From assembly GCA_036397475.1 (NCBI GenBank), contig DASWIV010000224.1, positions 1 to 7,824 on the forward strand: a DNA stretch of 7,824 nucleotides. The letters are read 5' to 3'. The notes under the pieces were generated by a model. It worked only from the letters and a program-made list of their open reading frames with translations. It was not told where the DNA came from and searched no databases. Shown one piece after another: positions 1-6,442 of the stretch (its first letter is position 1; every line of letters begins with the position of its first letter). This DNA is from DASWIV01 sp036397475. GTDB lineage: Bacteria > JAJVIF01 > JAPKYR01. The translations under genes and the position numbers were made by a program.

Positions 1-1
1 C

Positions 2-949
2 CTCTCGGCGAAAACGGAAATAAATGACCTGGTCGAGGGTTTAGAAGCCGGCGCGGACGATTTCGTGACCAAGCCGTTCAATAATCTTGAACTGAAGGCC
101 AGACTCAAATCAGGAACCAGGCTCGTACGCCTTGAAAATGAGCTTGCTCATAAAATCGATGAGCTGTCAGCGGCGTATGAGCAGATGAAGGATGACCTGG
201 AAGCCGCGTCGCTGTTACAGAAATCTATGCTACCGTCGGAAAATATCCAATTCGAGAAAATAGATTACGCGTGGAATTTTTCACCGTGGGACAAGGTCGG
301 AGGGGACCTGTTCAACATCGTTAAATTCAGTGAAGATAAAATCGGCATTTATATTCTGGATGTAGCGGGACATGGAGTACCCGCAGCTTTGCTGACAGTA
401 GCGATGGGCAGAATGCTGTCTCCTTACAATCCCGACGCCAGCCTGCTTAAAAAGATCAACGATGAAGGCAAGGACTCGATCGTCGAGCCCGCGCAGGTCG
501 CACGGCTGCTCAATTCCCGTTTCCAGTTCGCGACGTCGAGGGGCGATTTCATCACATTCCTTTATGGAGTGCTGGACCTCAACAAAATGACCTTCAAATA
601 TACCCGGGCAGGACATCCTACCCCTATACACATTTCCAACGGTGAAGTAATGGAAATTCCCGACGATGGTGGAATACCTATCGGAATAATTCCCGACTAT
701 GATTACAAGGAATACGAAATATGCGTAAGCCGGGGCGACAGGTTATATCTGGTAACGGACGGATATTATGAATCGGTTAATCCACGTGGTGTCAGGTTCA
801 GCGAAAAACGTACCGCCGACATTCTCCTCAGGCACCATAAGACAGATATATCGACAGGGATCGCAAAACTCACCGAAGAAGTTCAATTGTGGCACAACAA
901 TAATATCTCTACAGATGATATGACTATTATAGGGCTGGAGATATTTTAA
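2..949 (+). CDS. Response regulator with PP2C/SpoIIE-type serine phosphatase output domain (5' partial)
   Basis: The reading frame is open from base 2, so the gene begins outside the window; the GTG at 65 lies inside the receiver domain and is not the start. The first visible residues (LSAKTEINDLVEGLEAGADD, then FVTKPF) are the end of a REC domain, with the beta-4 Ser and the conserved Lys-Pro (codons 71-76). A charged, probably coiled-coil linker follows (about 95-225). The SpoIIE-like PP2C domain then shows KVGGDLFN (metal-binding Asp at 305-307), DVAGHG (Asp at 359-361), RAGHPTP, VTDGYYES (Asp at 758-760) and a terminal DDMT (about 914-925), so the metal ligands look intact. Known for the family: phosphorylation of REC controls dephosphorylation of Ser/Thr-phosphorylated partners, often anti-sigma-factor antagonists. 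The target is not visible here. Its stop codon overlaps that of the convergent CheX-like gene. Confidence 0.93.
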   Translation, partial: LSAKTEINDLVEGLEAGADDFVTKPFNNLELKARLKSGTRLVRLENELAHKIDELSAAYEQMKDDLEAASLLQKSMLPSENIQFEKIDYAWNFSPWDKVGGDLFNIVKFSEDKIGIYILDVAGHGVPAALLTVAMGRMLSPYNPDASLLKKINDEGKDSIVEPAQVARLLNSRFQFATSRGDFITFLYGVLDLNKMTFKYTRAGHPTPIHISNGEVMEIPDDGGIPIGIIPDYDYKEYEICVSRGDRLYLVTDGYYESVNPRGVRFSEKRTADILLRHHKTDISTGIAKLTEEVQLWHNNNISTDDMTIIGLEIF

Positions 950-1410
950 GCGGATTCGATAACCGCCCGTAGATAGATCGGACCCAGATTGCTTTCAAAG
1001 GTGACTTCAAGCCACGTCCCCTGGATTTCTTTCCCCTTGTAAAAATTTCCCCGCAGGAGTGCCTTACTTCCAATACTGACCGTCCCGCCGTTCATTGAGC
1101 TGAATTTTTCCCGTGCGTTGAGTGCTACAAGTGTTGTGAACTCGTCGATCCTGTCAGTGACAGCCTCGTCGACAATCCTTAATTCCTGCCTGGTAAGTTT
1201 TCCAACTATGTTAAGAGCGGTCGAAACCGGAAGGGAAATCGCCACAATCCCAGCCTGCTCTCCATTGACACTTATCAATGTGACAAGGTCGGTGCTGGCA
1301 GGAAAATTATGTACTATCCCGATCTTCCCTCGCTCGAGCTCGACTTCCAGGGTTTCCGCAAATACCTCGGTTACACTTTCAATAAAAGGATTTATGTACT
1401 CGGCTTTCAT
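946..1410 (-). CDS. CheX/CheC-family protein with altered phosphatase motif
   Basis: This 154-residue protein has the length and layout of CheX, a cytoplasmic phosphatase that removes the phosphoryl group from CheY-like receivers. It opens with MKAEYINPFIESVTEVF, typical of CheX. The helix carrying the family motif D/S-x3-E-x2-N reads DRIDEFTTLVALNAREKF: Asp86 and Glu90 are present, but the Asn position is Thr93 (codon ACA, complement of 1132-1134). In known members the Glu-Asn pair inserts into the receiver active site, so this copy may be weak, inactive as a phosphatase, or a binding protein only. The ATG at 1410 is preferred because an in-frame TAG lies 12 bases upstream. No good ribosome binding site is adjacent; a GGAG sits about 23 bases upstream. 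It converges on the REC-PP2C gene and could act on that receiver (inference). Family assignment is fairly sure, function less so. Confidence 0.8.
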   Translation of the reverse strand: MKAEYINPFIESVTEVFAETLEVELERGKIGIVHNFPASTDLVTLISVNGEQAGIVAISLPVSTALNIVGKLTRQELRIVDEAVTDRIDEFTTLVALNAREKFSSMNGGTVSIGSKALLRGNFYKGKEIQGTWLEVTFESNLGPIYLRAVIESA

Positions 1411-1522
1411 AAGCGGGTCAGGCTACACTTTTGCTCCAATAATAAAATCACACGATTTGAGGTGAACATTATTAATTGGGTTGAATGTTTATCGGGGGAT
1501 ACAATCAGGCCTGCAGGTGAAT

Positions 1523-1573
1523 CTTGACAAAAATTTACATTTTCCCGGTTTAATACTTGACTTTTTTGTACAT
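1523..1573 (+). repeat. Tandem CTTGAC-N5-TNTACAT repeat pair, possible operator
   Basis: Two 18-base elements, 1523-1540 and 1556-1573, share 12 of 18 positions (CTTGAC at the start, T-N-TACAT at the end). They are offset by 33 bases, close to three helical turns, so they would lie on the same DNA face. The second, read from 1553, is ATACTTGACT, which matches the left half of the E. coli IscR type 1 site (ATASYYGACT, from memory); the right half does not match. Part of the similarity is simply the -35-like TTGAC. Binding by the adjacent Rrf2 regulator is inference. Confidence 0.4.
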
Positions 1574-1585
1574 ATTGAGTAAATT
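1557..1585 (+). promoter_or_regulatory. Predicted sigma-70-type promoter of the rrf2-suf operon
   Basis: TTGACT (1557-1562) and TAAATT (1580-1585) are separated by 17 bases, giving five of six and four of six consensus positions with ideal spacing. Transcription would begin near 1592, leaving a leader of about 35 bases before the rrf2 ATG. An alternative, TTGACA (1524-1529) with TTTAAT (1549-1554), has a 19-base spacer and is less likely. The -35 box sits inside the IscR-like half-site, a position that would let a bound repressor block RNA polymerase. Confidence 0.55.
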
Positions 1586-1592
1586 CCAGGTG

Positions 1593-1602
1593 TACCAAGG
1601 TA
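1593..1602. promoter_or_regulatory. Small palindrome TACC-AA-GGTA near the predicted transcription start
   Basis: A 10-base inverted repeat (TACC, AA, GGTA) falls directly after the predicted start of transcription. It is too short to be significant alone, but its position would suit an operator half or a site in the early leader. Confidence 0.2.
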
Positions 1603-1627
1603 ATTTTTCCTGAAAGAGTACAAATAA

Positions 1628-2131
1628 ATGCGATTCAGTGCACCAGAAGAATACGGGCTGCGATGCATGTTGCAGATGGCACGGAACGGAAACAACGGCT
1701 CCGTGACCATTAATGAGCTTGCTGAAATGGAAGCGCTGACGCCTGCCTATGTTGCCAAACTTATGAGGATTTTACGTAAGGCTGGCTATGTTGAAAGCAC
1801 TAGAGGGCAGAATGGCGGGTATTTGCTCGCCAAGCCTGCCACCATGATAAACATCGGGGAAGTGCTTGATGCTCTCGGAGGCAGACTTCACGATGAGGCA
1901 TATTGCAAAAGATTCTCAGGCAATATGAGGATCTGTGTACATTCGTCTGACTGCACCGTTAAATCGCTGCTCCAGGGCCTGGATTTGCTTCTGGACCGGG
2001 TACTCTCGAACTGCAAGCTGAGTGATCTTGTCCAGCCCAGGTCACATATAGAATCATGGGTAAGGAATTATATCGATGACGAATCGCTCAAGGTGGAGAC
2101 CGTCTCCAACTGCAGATCGGATCCTGAATAA
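1628..2131 (+). CDS. Rrf2/IscR-family transcriptional regulator, likely Fe-S sensing
   Basis: This 167-residue protein matches the size of IscR (about 160). Residues about 1-70 form the Rrf2 winged helix-turn-helix: MRFSAPEEYGLRCMLQMA, a recognition region (VTINELAEMEALTPAYVAKLMRILRKAGYV read in two pieces, residues 26-55) and the wing RGQNGGYLLAKP (59-70). Three cysteines, Cys93, Cys103 and Cys109, lie where IscR binds its 2Fe-2S cluster, but the spacing is C-x9-C-x5-C instead of C-x5-C-x5-C. Known for the family: cluster-bound IscR represses its operon, and apo-protein relieves or redirects regulation. Its place at the head of a suf operon supports Fe-S-responsive autoregulation (inference). 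The ATG is preceded by a weak GAAAGAG (1612-1618) at nine bases. A further Cys129 and Cys162 lie outside the cluster. A nitric oxide sensor of the NsrR type is the main alternative. Confidence 0.92.
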   Translation: MRFSAPEEYGLRCMLQMARNGNNGSVTINELAEMEALTPAYVAKLMRILRKAGYVESTRGQNGGYLLAKPATMINIGEVLDALGGRLHDEAYCKRFSGNMRICVHSSDCTVKSLLQGLDLLLDRVLSNCKLSDLVQPRSHIESWVRNYIDDESLKVETVSNCRSDPE

Positions 2132-2149
2132 ACTCAGATAGAATTTTTT

Positions 2150-2178
2150 TTGTGACAATTACTGCTTTTTCGTATAGG
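2150..2178 (+). promoter_or_regulatory. Weak candidate internal promoter for the suf genes
   Basis: TTGTGA (2150-2155) and TATAGG (2173-2178) have a 17-base spacer, each with four of six consensus positions. The -35 overlaps a small palindrome TTGT-G-ACAA (2150-2158). It would allow suf expression apart from rrf2, but the match is marginal. Confidence 0.27.
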
Positions 2179-2222
2179 TTGACAGATTTTGAAATTAAAA
2201 AAAACCAAATACAAATCCTTAT

Positions 2223-2227
2223 GGAGG
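2223..2227 (+). promoter_or_regulatory. Shine-Dalgarno site that fixes the start of the rhodanese gene
   Basis: GGAGG lies 11 bases before the ATG at 2239. The frame is open further upstream to a GTG at 2152, but the added residues look non-conserved, are encoded in AT-rich leader sequence, and lack a ribosome binding site. Confidence 0.75.
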
Positions 2228-2238
2228 ATAAACGAAAA

Positions 2239-2805
2239 ATGACCAAATGTATCAGCGGACAGAGCAGCATGCAGGAAGTTCTTGACTGCTATCCAAGTGC
2301 ACAGAGAACACTGCACAAGGAGTATCACATAGGCGGATGTTCGAAGTGCGGATTCGACGTTAGCGACACGCTGGAAGCCGTTCTTCTCTCCCGCAAGATT
2401 ACCGATGTTGATGGAGTAATCACCAAGATCAAGGATGCCGACGATATTCAGAGGCAGATGACGATCTCGGTAGAGGAAGTCAACAAGCTTATGCAGAGCA
2501 ACGAAAATTTCCACCTGATCGATGTACGTGAAACCGAGGAATGGTCGGCGGCAAACATTGAAGGTTCGCAGCTTCTGACAAGGGAACTTGTCAAGGAAAT
2601 GGTTACCGATTGGAGCAAGGACGAAAAGATCGTATTCTTCTGCCATACCGGAAACAGGAGCATGGAAGCTGCGAGTTATTTTATCGAGCAGGGATTCACG
2701 AGCGTACACAGTATGGACGGCGGAATCGACCTGTGGTCAAGGAAGATAGATCCGGCCGTACCGCAGTATAAGATCGACCAGTTCATGGGTGTTGTAACGG
2801 TTTAA
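2239..2805 (+). CDS. CxxC (DUF1858-like) domain fused to a rhodanese domain
   Basis: This 188-residue soluble protein has two parts. Residues 1-55 resemble the DUF1858 / hybrid-cluster-associated redox domain or the related ScdA N-terminal domain: SMQEVLDCYPSAQRTL followed by HIGGCSKCGFD, with Cys34 and Cys37 as a CxxC pair, plus Cys4 and Cys17. Residues about 75-175 are a rhodanese domain: IDVRETEEW (94-102), the active loop CHTGNRS with catalytic Cys135 and Arg140, and MDGGIDLW (159-166). Rhodanese domains carry sulfur on the loop cysteine as a persulfide. Position between the Rrf2 gene and sufB, 36 bases ahead of sufB, suggests a role in sulfur delivery or redox control for cluster assembly; that is inference. 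I recall similar CxxC-rhodanese genes near suf genes in other bacteria, but I know of no established function. No signal peptide or membrane segment is visible. Confidence 0.85.
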   Translation: MTKCISGQSSMQEVLDCYPSAQRTLHKEYHIGGCSKCGFDVSDTLEAVLLSRKITDVDGVITKIKDADDIQRQMTISVEEVNKLMQSNENFHLIDVRETEEWSAANIEGSQLLTRELVKEMVTDWSKDEKIVFFCHTGNRSMEAASYFIEQGFTSVHSMDGGIDLWSRKIDPAVPQYKIDQFMGVVTV

Positions 2806-2841
2806 GCTGACAATTTTTTGAGATTTACTGAAGGTGTGATA

Positions 2842-4284
2842 ATGGCAGTACCGAATGATCCAATAGAAGCTGTAACGCAACAGGAATACAAGTACGGGTT
2901 CGTTTCCGATATCGAGGCGGACAGCGCTCCTCCCGGGCTCAACGAGGACATAATCCGGTTCATTTCCGCAAAGAAAAATGAACCGGAATTCATGCTCGAG
3001 TGGCGACTGAAGGCTTTCAGGCACTGGCAGAAAATGGAAGAGCCTCACTGGCCGAATGTCCATTACCCGCCGGTGGATTACCAGGAGATATGTTATTACT
3101 CCGCCCCGAAGAAGAAGGAAGGTCCCAAGAACCTGGATGAAGTCGATCCTGAACTTCTCGCGACATTCGAAAAACTCGGGATCCCGATAAGCGAGCAGAA
3201 AAAATTGACGGGGGTCGCGGTGGACGCCGTTTTTGACAGCGTTTCGGTCGCGACCACTTTCAAGGCAAAGCTTGCGGAAGCGGGAGTATTTTTCGGATCG
3301 ATTACCGAAGCGATCCAGGAACACCCGGAACTGGTCCGAAAGTACCTCGGAACGGTTGTCCCCTACACTGACAATTTCTTCGCGACTTTGAATTCAGCTG
3401 TTTTTACAGACGGATCGTTCGTTTATGTTCCTGAAGGCGTTAAATGTCCCATGGAACTCAGTACTTATTTCAGAATTAACGCTGCAAACACCGGCCAGTT
3501 TGAGCGAACATTGATCGTTGCAGACAAAGGGTCCCATGTGAGTTACCTCGAAGGCTGTACGGCTCCCATGAGGGATAAGAATCAGCTTCATGCCGCGGTA
3601 GTTGAGCTGGTGGCACTGGATAACGCAGAGATCAAGTACTCGACCGTCCAGAACTGGTACCCGGGCGATAAAGACGGCAAAGGCGGAATTTACAATTTCG
3701 TCACGAAGCGCGGTAAATGCATGGAGAATGCGAAGATATCGTGGACACAGGTAGAGACGGGTTCCGCGATCACGTGGAAGTATCCGAGCTGCATTCTGCA
3801 GGGCGATAATTCTGTCGGAGAATTTTACTCGGTTGCGGTGACAAATAACCACCAGCAGGCGGACACCGGAACCAAGATGATCCACATCGGGAAAAATACC
3901 CGCAGCACGATCATTTCCAAGGGAATTTCAGCCGGTTACAGCGATAATTCGTATCGCGGACTGGTAAGGATTATGGAAAAAGCGGATGGCGCCCGCAATT
4001 ACTCACAGTGTGACTCGATGCTGATGGGTGATAAATGCGGTGCGCATACTTTTCCTTATCTCGAGATAAAGAATAAATCGGCGCGTGTCGAGCATGAAGC
4101 GACCACGTCGAAAATCGGCGAAGACCAGATGTTTTATATTCGCCAGAGAGGCCTTTCAGAGGAGGACGCCATTCACATGCTGGTGAATGGCTTCTGTAAG
4201 GATGTATTCGATGTATTGCCGATGGAGTTCGCGGTCGAAGCCGCGGGCCTGCTGGCGATCAGCCTGGAAGGCAGTGTCGGGTAA
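2842..4284 (+). CDS. sufB: Fe-S cluster assembly scaffold SufB
   Basis: SufB is the core subunit of the cytoplasmic SufBCD complex, on which new Fe-S clusters are built. The 480 residues are full length for the family. Hallmarks seen include FVYVPEGVKCP (from residue 193), SHVSYLEGCTAP, the block ending NWYPGDKDGKGGIYNF, and the C-terminal signature QCDSMLMGDKCGAHTFPY through EHEATTSKIGEDQ to NGFCKDVF and LLAISLEGSVG. Counting from the C-terminus, Cys390 (codon 4009-4011) and Glu419 align with E. coli Cys405 and Glu434, which are reported as needed for cluster assembly. The ATG at 2842 has AAGG seven bases upstream; the frame extends to a TTG at 2818, but the eight extra residues are not typical and lack a site. 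It is followed by sufC after 31 bases. Confidence 0.98.
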   Translation: MAVPNDPIEAVTQQEYKYGFVSDIEADSAPPGLNEDIIRFISAKKNEPEFMLEWRLKAFRHWQKMEEPHWPNVHYPPVDYQEICYYSAPKKKEGPKNLDEVDPELLATFEKLGIPISEQKKLTGVAVDAVFDSVSVATTFKAKLAEAGVFFGSITEAIQEHPELVRKYLGTVVPYTDNFFATLNSAVFTDGSFVYVPEGVKCPMELSTYFRINAANTGQFERTLIVADKGSHVSYLEGCTAPMRDKNQLHAAVVELVALDNAEIKYSTVQNWYPGDKDGKGGIYNFVTKRGKCMENAKISWTQVETGSAITWKYPSCILQGDNSVGEFYSVAVTNNHQQADTGTKMIHIGKNTRSTIISKGISAGYSDNSYRGLVRIMEKADGARNYSQCDSMLMGDKCGAHTFPYLEIKNKSARVEHEATTSKIGEDQMFYIRQRGLSEEDAIHMLVNGFCKDVFDVLPMEFAVEAAGLLAISLEGSVG

Positions 4285-4299
4285 ATAAGTTAAGACAAT

Positions 4300-4303
4300 G
4301 GAG
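4300..4303 (+). promoter_or_regulatory. Shine-Dalgarno site supporting the sufC start
   Basis: GGAG lies 12 bases before the ATG at 4316. An in-frame ATG at 4298 would add MEKCTA, but it has only weak TAAG upstream, and SufC proteins usually begin near MLKI. The GGAG overlaps the last base of that upstream ATG. Confidence 0.6.
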
Positions 4304-4315
4304 AAATGCACAGCA

Positions 4316-5080
4316 ATGTTAAAGATCAGTAATTTACATGTAACTGTCGAAGATAAGAAGATTCTGAATGGAATCGATCTCGAAGTGAAAGCGGGAGAGA
4401 TCCACGCGATCATGGGACCGAACGGTTCCGGGAAGAGTACGCTCGCGAATGTACTCGCTGGCAAGGAAGAATTTGTAATCACCGAAGGCGAGATAATTTA
4501 CGAGGGCCAGAGCATACTCGAGATGGAGCCGGAAGAAAGAGCGCATGCGGGAATTTTCCTAGCGTTCCAGTATCCGGTTGAACTTCCGGGAGTCGCGAAT
4601 TCGTATTTTCTTAAAGCGAGTTTGAACGCGCTACGCACAGCCCGTGGTGAAGAAGAACTGGATGCAATGGAGTTCCAGGATTTGATCCAGGAAAAAATGA
4701 AGCTAGTAGGACTGAATGAAAAGCTGCTCGATCGTCCGGTTAACGCGGGGTTTTCAGGTGGAGAGAAGAAGCGGAATGAAATTTTCCAGATGCTTACACT
4801 CGAACCTAAACTCGCGATCCTGGACGAGACCGACAGCGGGCTCGATATAGACGCGCTGAAAGTTGTCGCCAATGGCGTAAATACACTGATGAGCAAGGAC
4901 CGGGCGGTTATTGTTGTCACTCACTACCAGCGTCTGTTGAATTACATAGTCCCGAATTATGTACATGTACTTCAGGCTGGAAAAATTGCGAAGTCCGGCG
5001 GCAAAGAGCTAGCGTTCGAACTCGAGGAAAAGGGTTATTCATGGGTTTCTGAAAGCGCCGGAGCGGCGTCGGGATCGTGA
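4316..5080 (+). CDS. sufC: Fe-S cluster assembly ATPase SufC
   Basis: SufC is the ABC-type ATPase of SufBCD; its ATP-driven dimerisation reshapes the SufB-SufD pair so a cluster can form. It is soluble and not a transporter subunit. The 254 residues match the usual 245-260. All motifs are visible: Walker A GPNGSGKST (34-42), Q-loop FQYP with Gln85, signature FSGGEKKR (146-153), Walker B LAILDETD with catalytic Glu171, D-loop SGLD (174-177) and switch His203 (VTHYQR). The SGGEKKRNEIFQ run and the ETDSGLD run are typical of SufC rather than other ABC proteins. The C-terminal tail (SAGAASGS) is short and small-residue rich. It lies between sufB and sufD with a 16-base gap to the latter. Confidence 0.98.
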   Translation: MLKISNLHVTVEDKKILNGIDLEVKAGEIHAIMGPNGSGKSTLANVLAGKEEFVITEGEIIYEGQSILEMEPEERAHAGIFLAFQYPVELPGVANSYFLKASLNALRTARGEEELDAMEFQDLIQEKMKLVGLNEKLLDRPVNAGFSGGEKKRNEIFQMLTLEPKLAILDETDSGLDIDALKVVANGVNTLMSKDRAVIVVTHYQRLLNYIVPNYVHVLQAGKIAKSGGKELAFELEEKGYSWVSESAGAASGS

Positions 5081-5083
5081 ACA

Positions 5084-5088
5084 GGGGG
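5084..5088 (+). promoter_or_regulatory. Ribosome binding site of sufD
   Basis: GGGGG followed by AT sits eight bases before the sufD ATG. A near-identical GGGGGAT (6428-6434) precedes sufS, so these two genes share the same style of initiation site. Confidence 0.6.
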
Positions 5089-5096
5089 ATAAGTTA

Positions 5097-6440
5097 ATGA
5101 CACAGAGTATTGGAACAGTTGAAAGTTATATTGAGAAGTTTTCACAATACGAGAAGCTTTTGAACGGAAGCGCATCTACTCCCCTTTACGCACTACGACG
5201 TGAAGGCATCGCCAGATTTGAAAAAATCGGATTCCCCACAAGAAAAGTCGAGTCGTGGAAGTACACCAATGTGAAGCCGATTACTTCGATCGACTTTATC
5301 CCATCCGCTTTAACAAATCCTGGTGACGTATCCCTGGAAGATATTTCCGAATTCTTAATTCCGGAAGCCGAAAATTCACGCATCGTTTTAATCAACGGCC
5401 ATTATTCAACCGGGTTATCAAACGTAGAAGGTTCCAGTGGAATTACGGTCACGAACCTGTCGGAAGCGATCAATGATGGCAACAAGGAACTGCTAAACAG
5501 GATTGGTACACTTGCCAACGATGATAACGATGCATTTACAGCGTTGAACACGGCGTTTATAAAGGATGGTGTGTTTGTCCAGATAGCGGATAAGAGAGAG
5601 TCGGAGACTCCGATCCATATTCTGAATGTCTCCGTGAGAAACGACACTCCATCGATAGGTTATTCCCGTAACGTCATAACCATCGGAAACCACTGCAATG
5701 TAACCGTGGTGGACTCGTACGTCTCAACAGGCGACGGTGAGTACGTAACTAATTCTTTGAACGAAATTTTTGTCGGTAAAAATTCCAGATTCAATATATA
5801 CAAAATTCAGGAAGAAGGCGTCGACGCGCTGCACATAGGCAAGACATTTATTGAACAGGACAGGGATTCTGCGACAAAATCGCAGTACATCACGTTCGGC
5901 GGAAAATTGGTCAGGAATGAAGTCAAGACAATTCTAAATGGTGAAAATTCGGAAGCAACATTGAACGGCCTCTATCTTATCAACGGAGAGCAGCATGTAG
6001 ATAATCAGACCAGGGTAATCCACGCGGTCCCGAATTGCCGAAGCTGGCAGTTGTACAAAGGCATTCTGGACGATAAATCATCGGGAGTTTTCGATGGTAG
6101 AATCGAGGTTAAGCGCGACGCGCAGAAGACCGACGCGGTCCAGTCGAATAAAAATTTATTGTTCAGCGATAAGGCGACTGTCAATTCGAAGCCGACACTA
6201 TTAATATACGCGGATGACGTGAAGTGCACCCATGGCGCGACTGTCGGACAGCTTGACGAAGAGCAGATGTTTTATCTCCGTTCGAGAGGGCTGAATGAAC
6301 ATAGCGCCAGGTCCATACTGTCATACGCGTTCGCGAGCGATGTTATTGAACAGACTACTGTTAATTCATTGAAAGAACGGCTGGAAAAATTAATCCACGG
6401 CTGGCTTCCCGATGAAGCACCAGCCCCGGGGGATAGCTGA
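5097..6440 (+). CDS. sufD: Fe-S cluster assembly protein SufD
   Basis: SufD is the SufB paralogue that pairs with it in SufBCD and helps bring in iron. At 447 residues it is slightly longer than E. coli SufD (423). The N-terminal helical region contains the usual GFPTRKVESWKYTNV. The middle is the diverged beta-helix region, including GQLDEEQMFYLRSRGL near the end. The C-terminal signature YADDVKCTHGATVG contains His379 (codon 6231-6233), which corresponds by motif to E. coli His360, reported as essential for assembly. It is translated from the ATG 16 bases after the sufC stop. The 3' end carries the sufS ribosome binding site, and only two bases separate its TGA from the sufS ATG, which suggests translational coupling. 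SufB rather than SufD is excluded by the lack of the QCDSMLMGDKCG-type motif. Confidence 0.97.
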   Translation: MTQSIGTVESYIEKFSQYEKLLNGSASTPLYALRREGIARFEKIGFPTRKVESWKYTNVKPITSIDFIPSALTNPGDVSLEDISEFLIPEAENSRIVLINGHYSTGLSNVEGSSGITVTNLSEAINDGNKELLNRIGTLANDDNDAFTALNTAFIKDGVFVQIADKRESETPIHILNVSVRNDTPSIGYSRNVITIGNHCNVTVVDSYVSTGDGEYVTNSLNEIFVGKNSRFNIYKIQEEGVDALHIGKTFIEQDRDSATKSQYITFGGKLVRNEVKTILNGENSEATLNGLYLINGEQHVDNQTRVIHAVPNCRSWQLYKGILDDKSSGVFDGRIEVKRDAQKTDAVQSNKNLLFSDKATVNSKPTLLIYADDVKCTHGATVGQLDEEQMFYLRSRGLNEHSARSILSYAFASDVIEQTTVNSLKERLEKLIHGWLPDEAPAPGDS

Positions 6441-6442
6441 TA

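Larger units (their letters stand above)
1411..1627. other. Divergent intergenic region between cheX-like and rrf2 genes
   Basis: These 217 bases separate the start codons of the leftward CheX-like gene and the rightward Rrf2 gene. The half next to rrf2 (about 1520-1627) is AT-rich and holds two TTGAC elements, a sigma-70-like promoter and a short palindrome, described separately. In the half next to the CheX-like gene (1411-1520) I see no convincing leftward -35/-10 pair and no RNA gene. Short ORFs here on either strand resemble nothing recognisable and have no ribosome binding site. Confidence 0.7.
2132..2238 (+). other. AT-rich leader between rrf2 and the rhodanese gene
   Basis: This 107-base gap contains a T8 run (2144-2151) and an A8 run (2197-2204), 53 bases apart centre to centre, near five helical turns. 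No stable hairpin followed by a U tract is visible, so I do not call a terminator; the CTGA/TCAG pairing just after the rrf2 stop has only four base pairs. The region may hold a second promoter or an attenuating leader. Confidence 0.5.

Noticed and set aside
65..67. GTG as the start of the PP2C gene
   Set aside because: The frame stays open to the window edge, and residues before it are clear REC-domain sequence.
1118..1465. Plus-strand ORF opposite the CheX-like gene
   Set aside because: It is low in recognisable sequence and lies over a coding region whose minus-strand product matches a known family.
1510..1517. CCTGCAGG eight-base palindrome
   Set aside because: It is a single short palindrome away from the predicted promoter, with no second copy or link to a feature.
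2124..2151. Hairpin plus T8 as a terminator after rrf2
   Set aside because: The only pairing, CTGA with TCAG, has four base pairs and is separated from the T run; too weak.
2179..2206. TTGACA at 2179-2184 as a promoter -35 box
   Set aside because: No acceptable -10 box occurs 15-19 bases downstream (AAACCA at the ideal distance).
2152..2238. Extended start (GTG at 2152) of the rhodanese gene
   Set aside because: There is no ribosome binding site, and the extra residues come from AT-rich leader; GGAGG supports ATG 2239.
4298..4315. Upstream ATG for sufC
   Set aside because: Poor ribosome binding site and atypical N-terminus; the ATG at 4316 fits the family.
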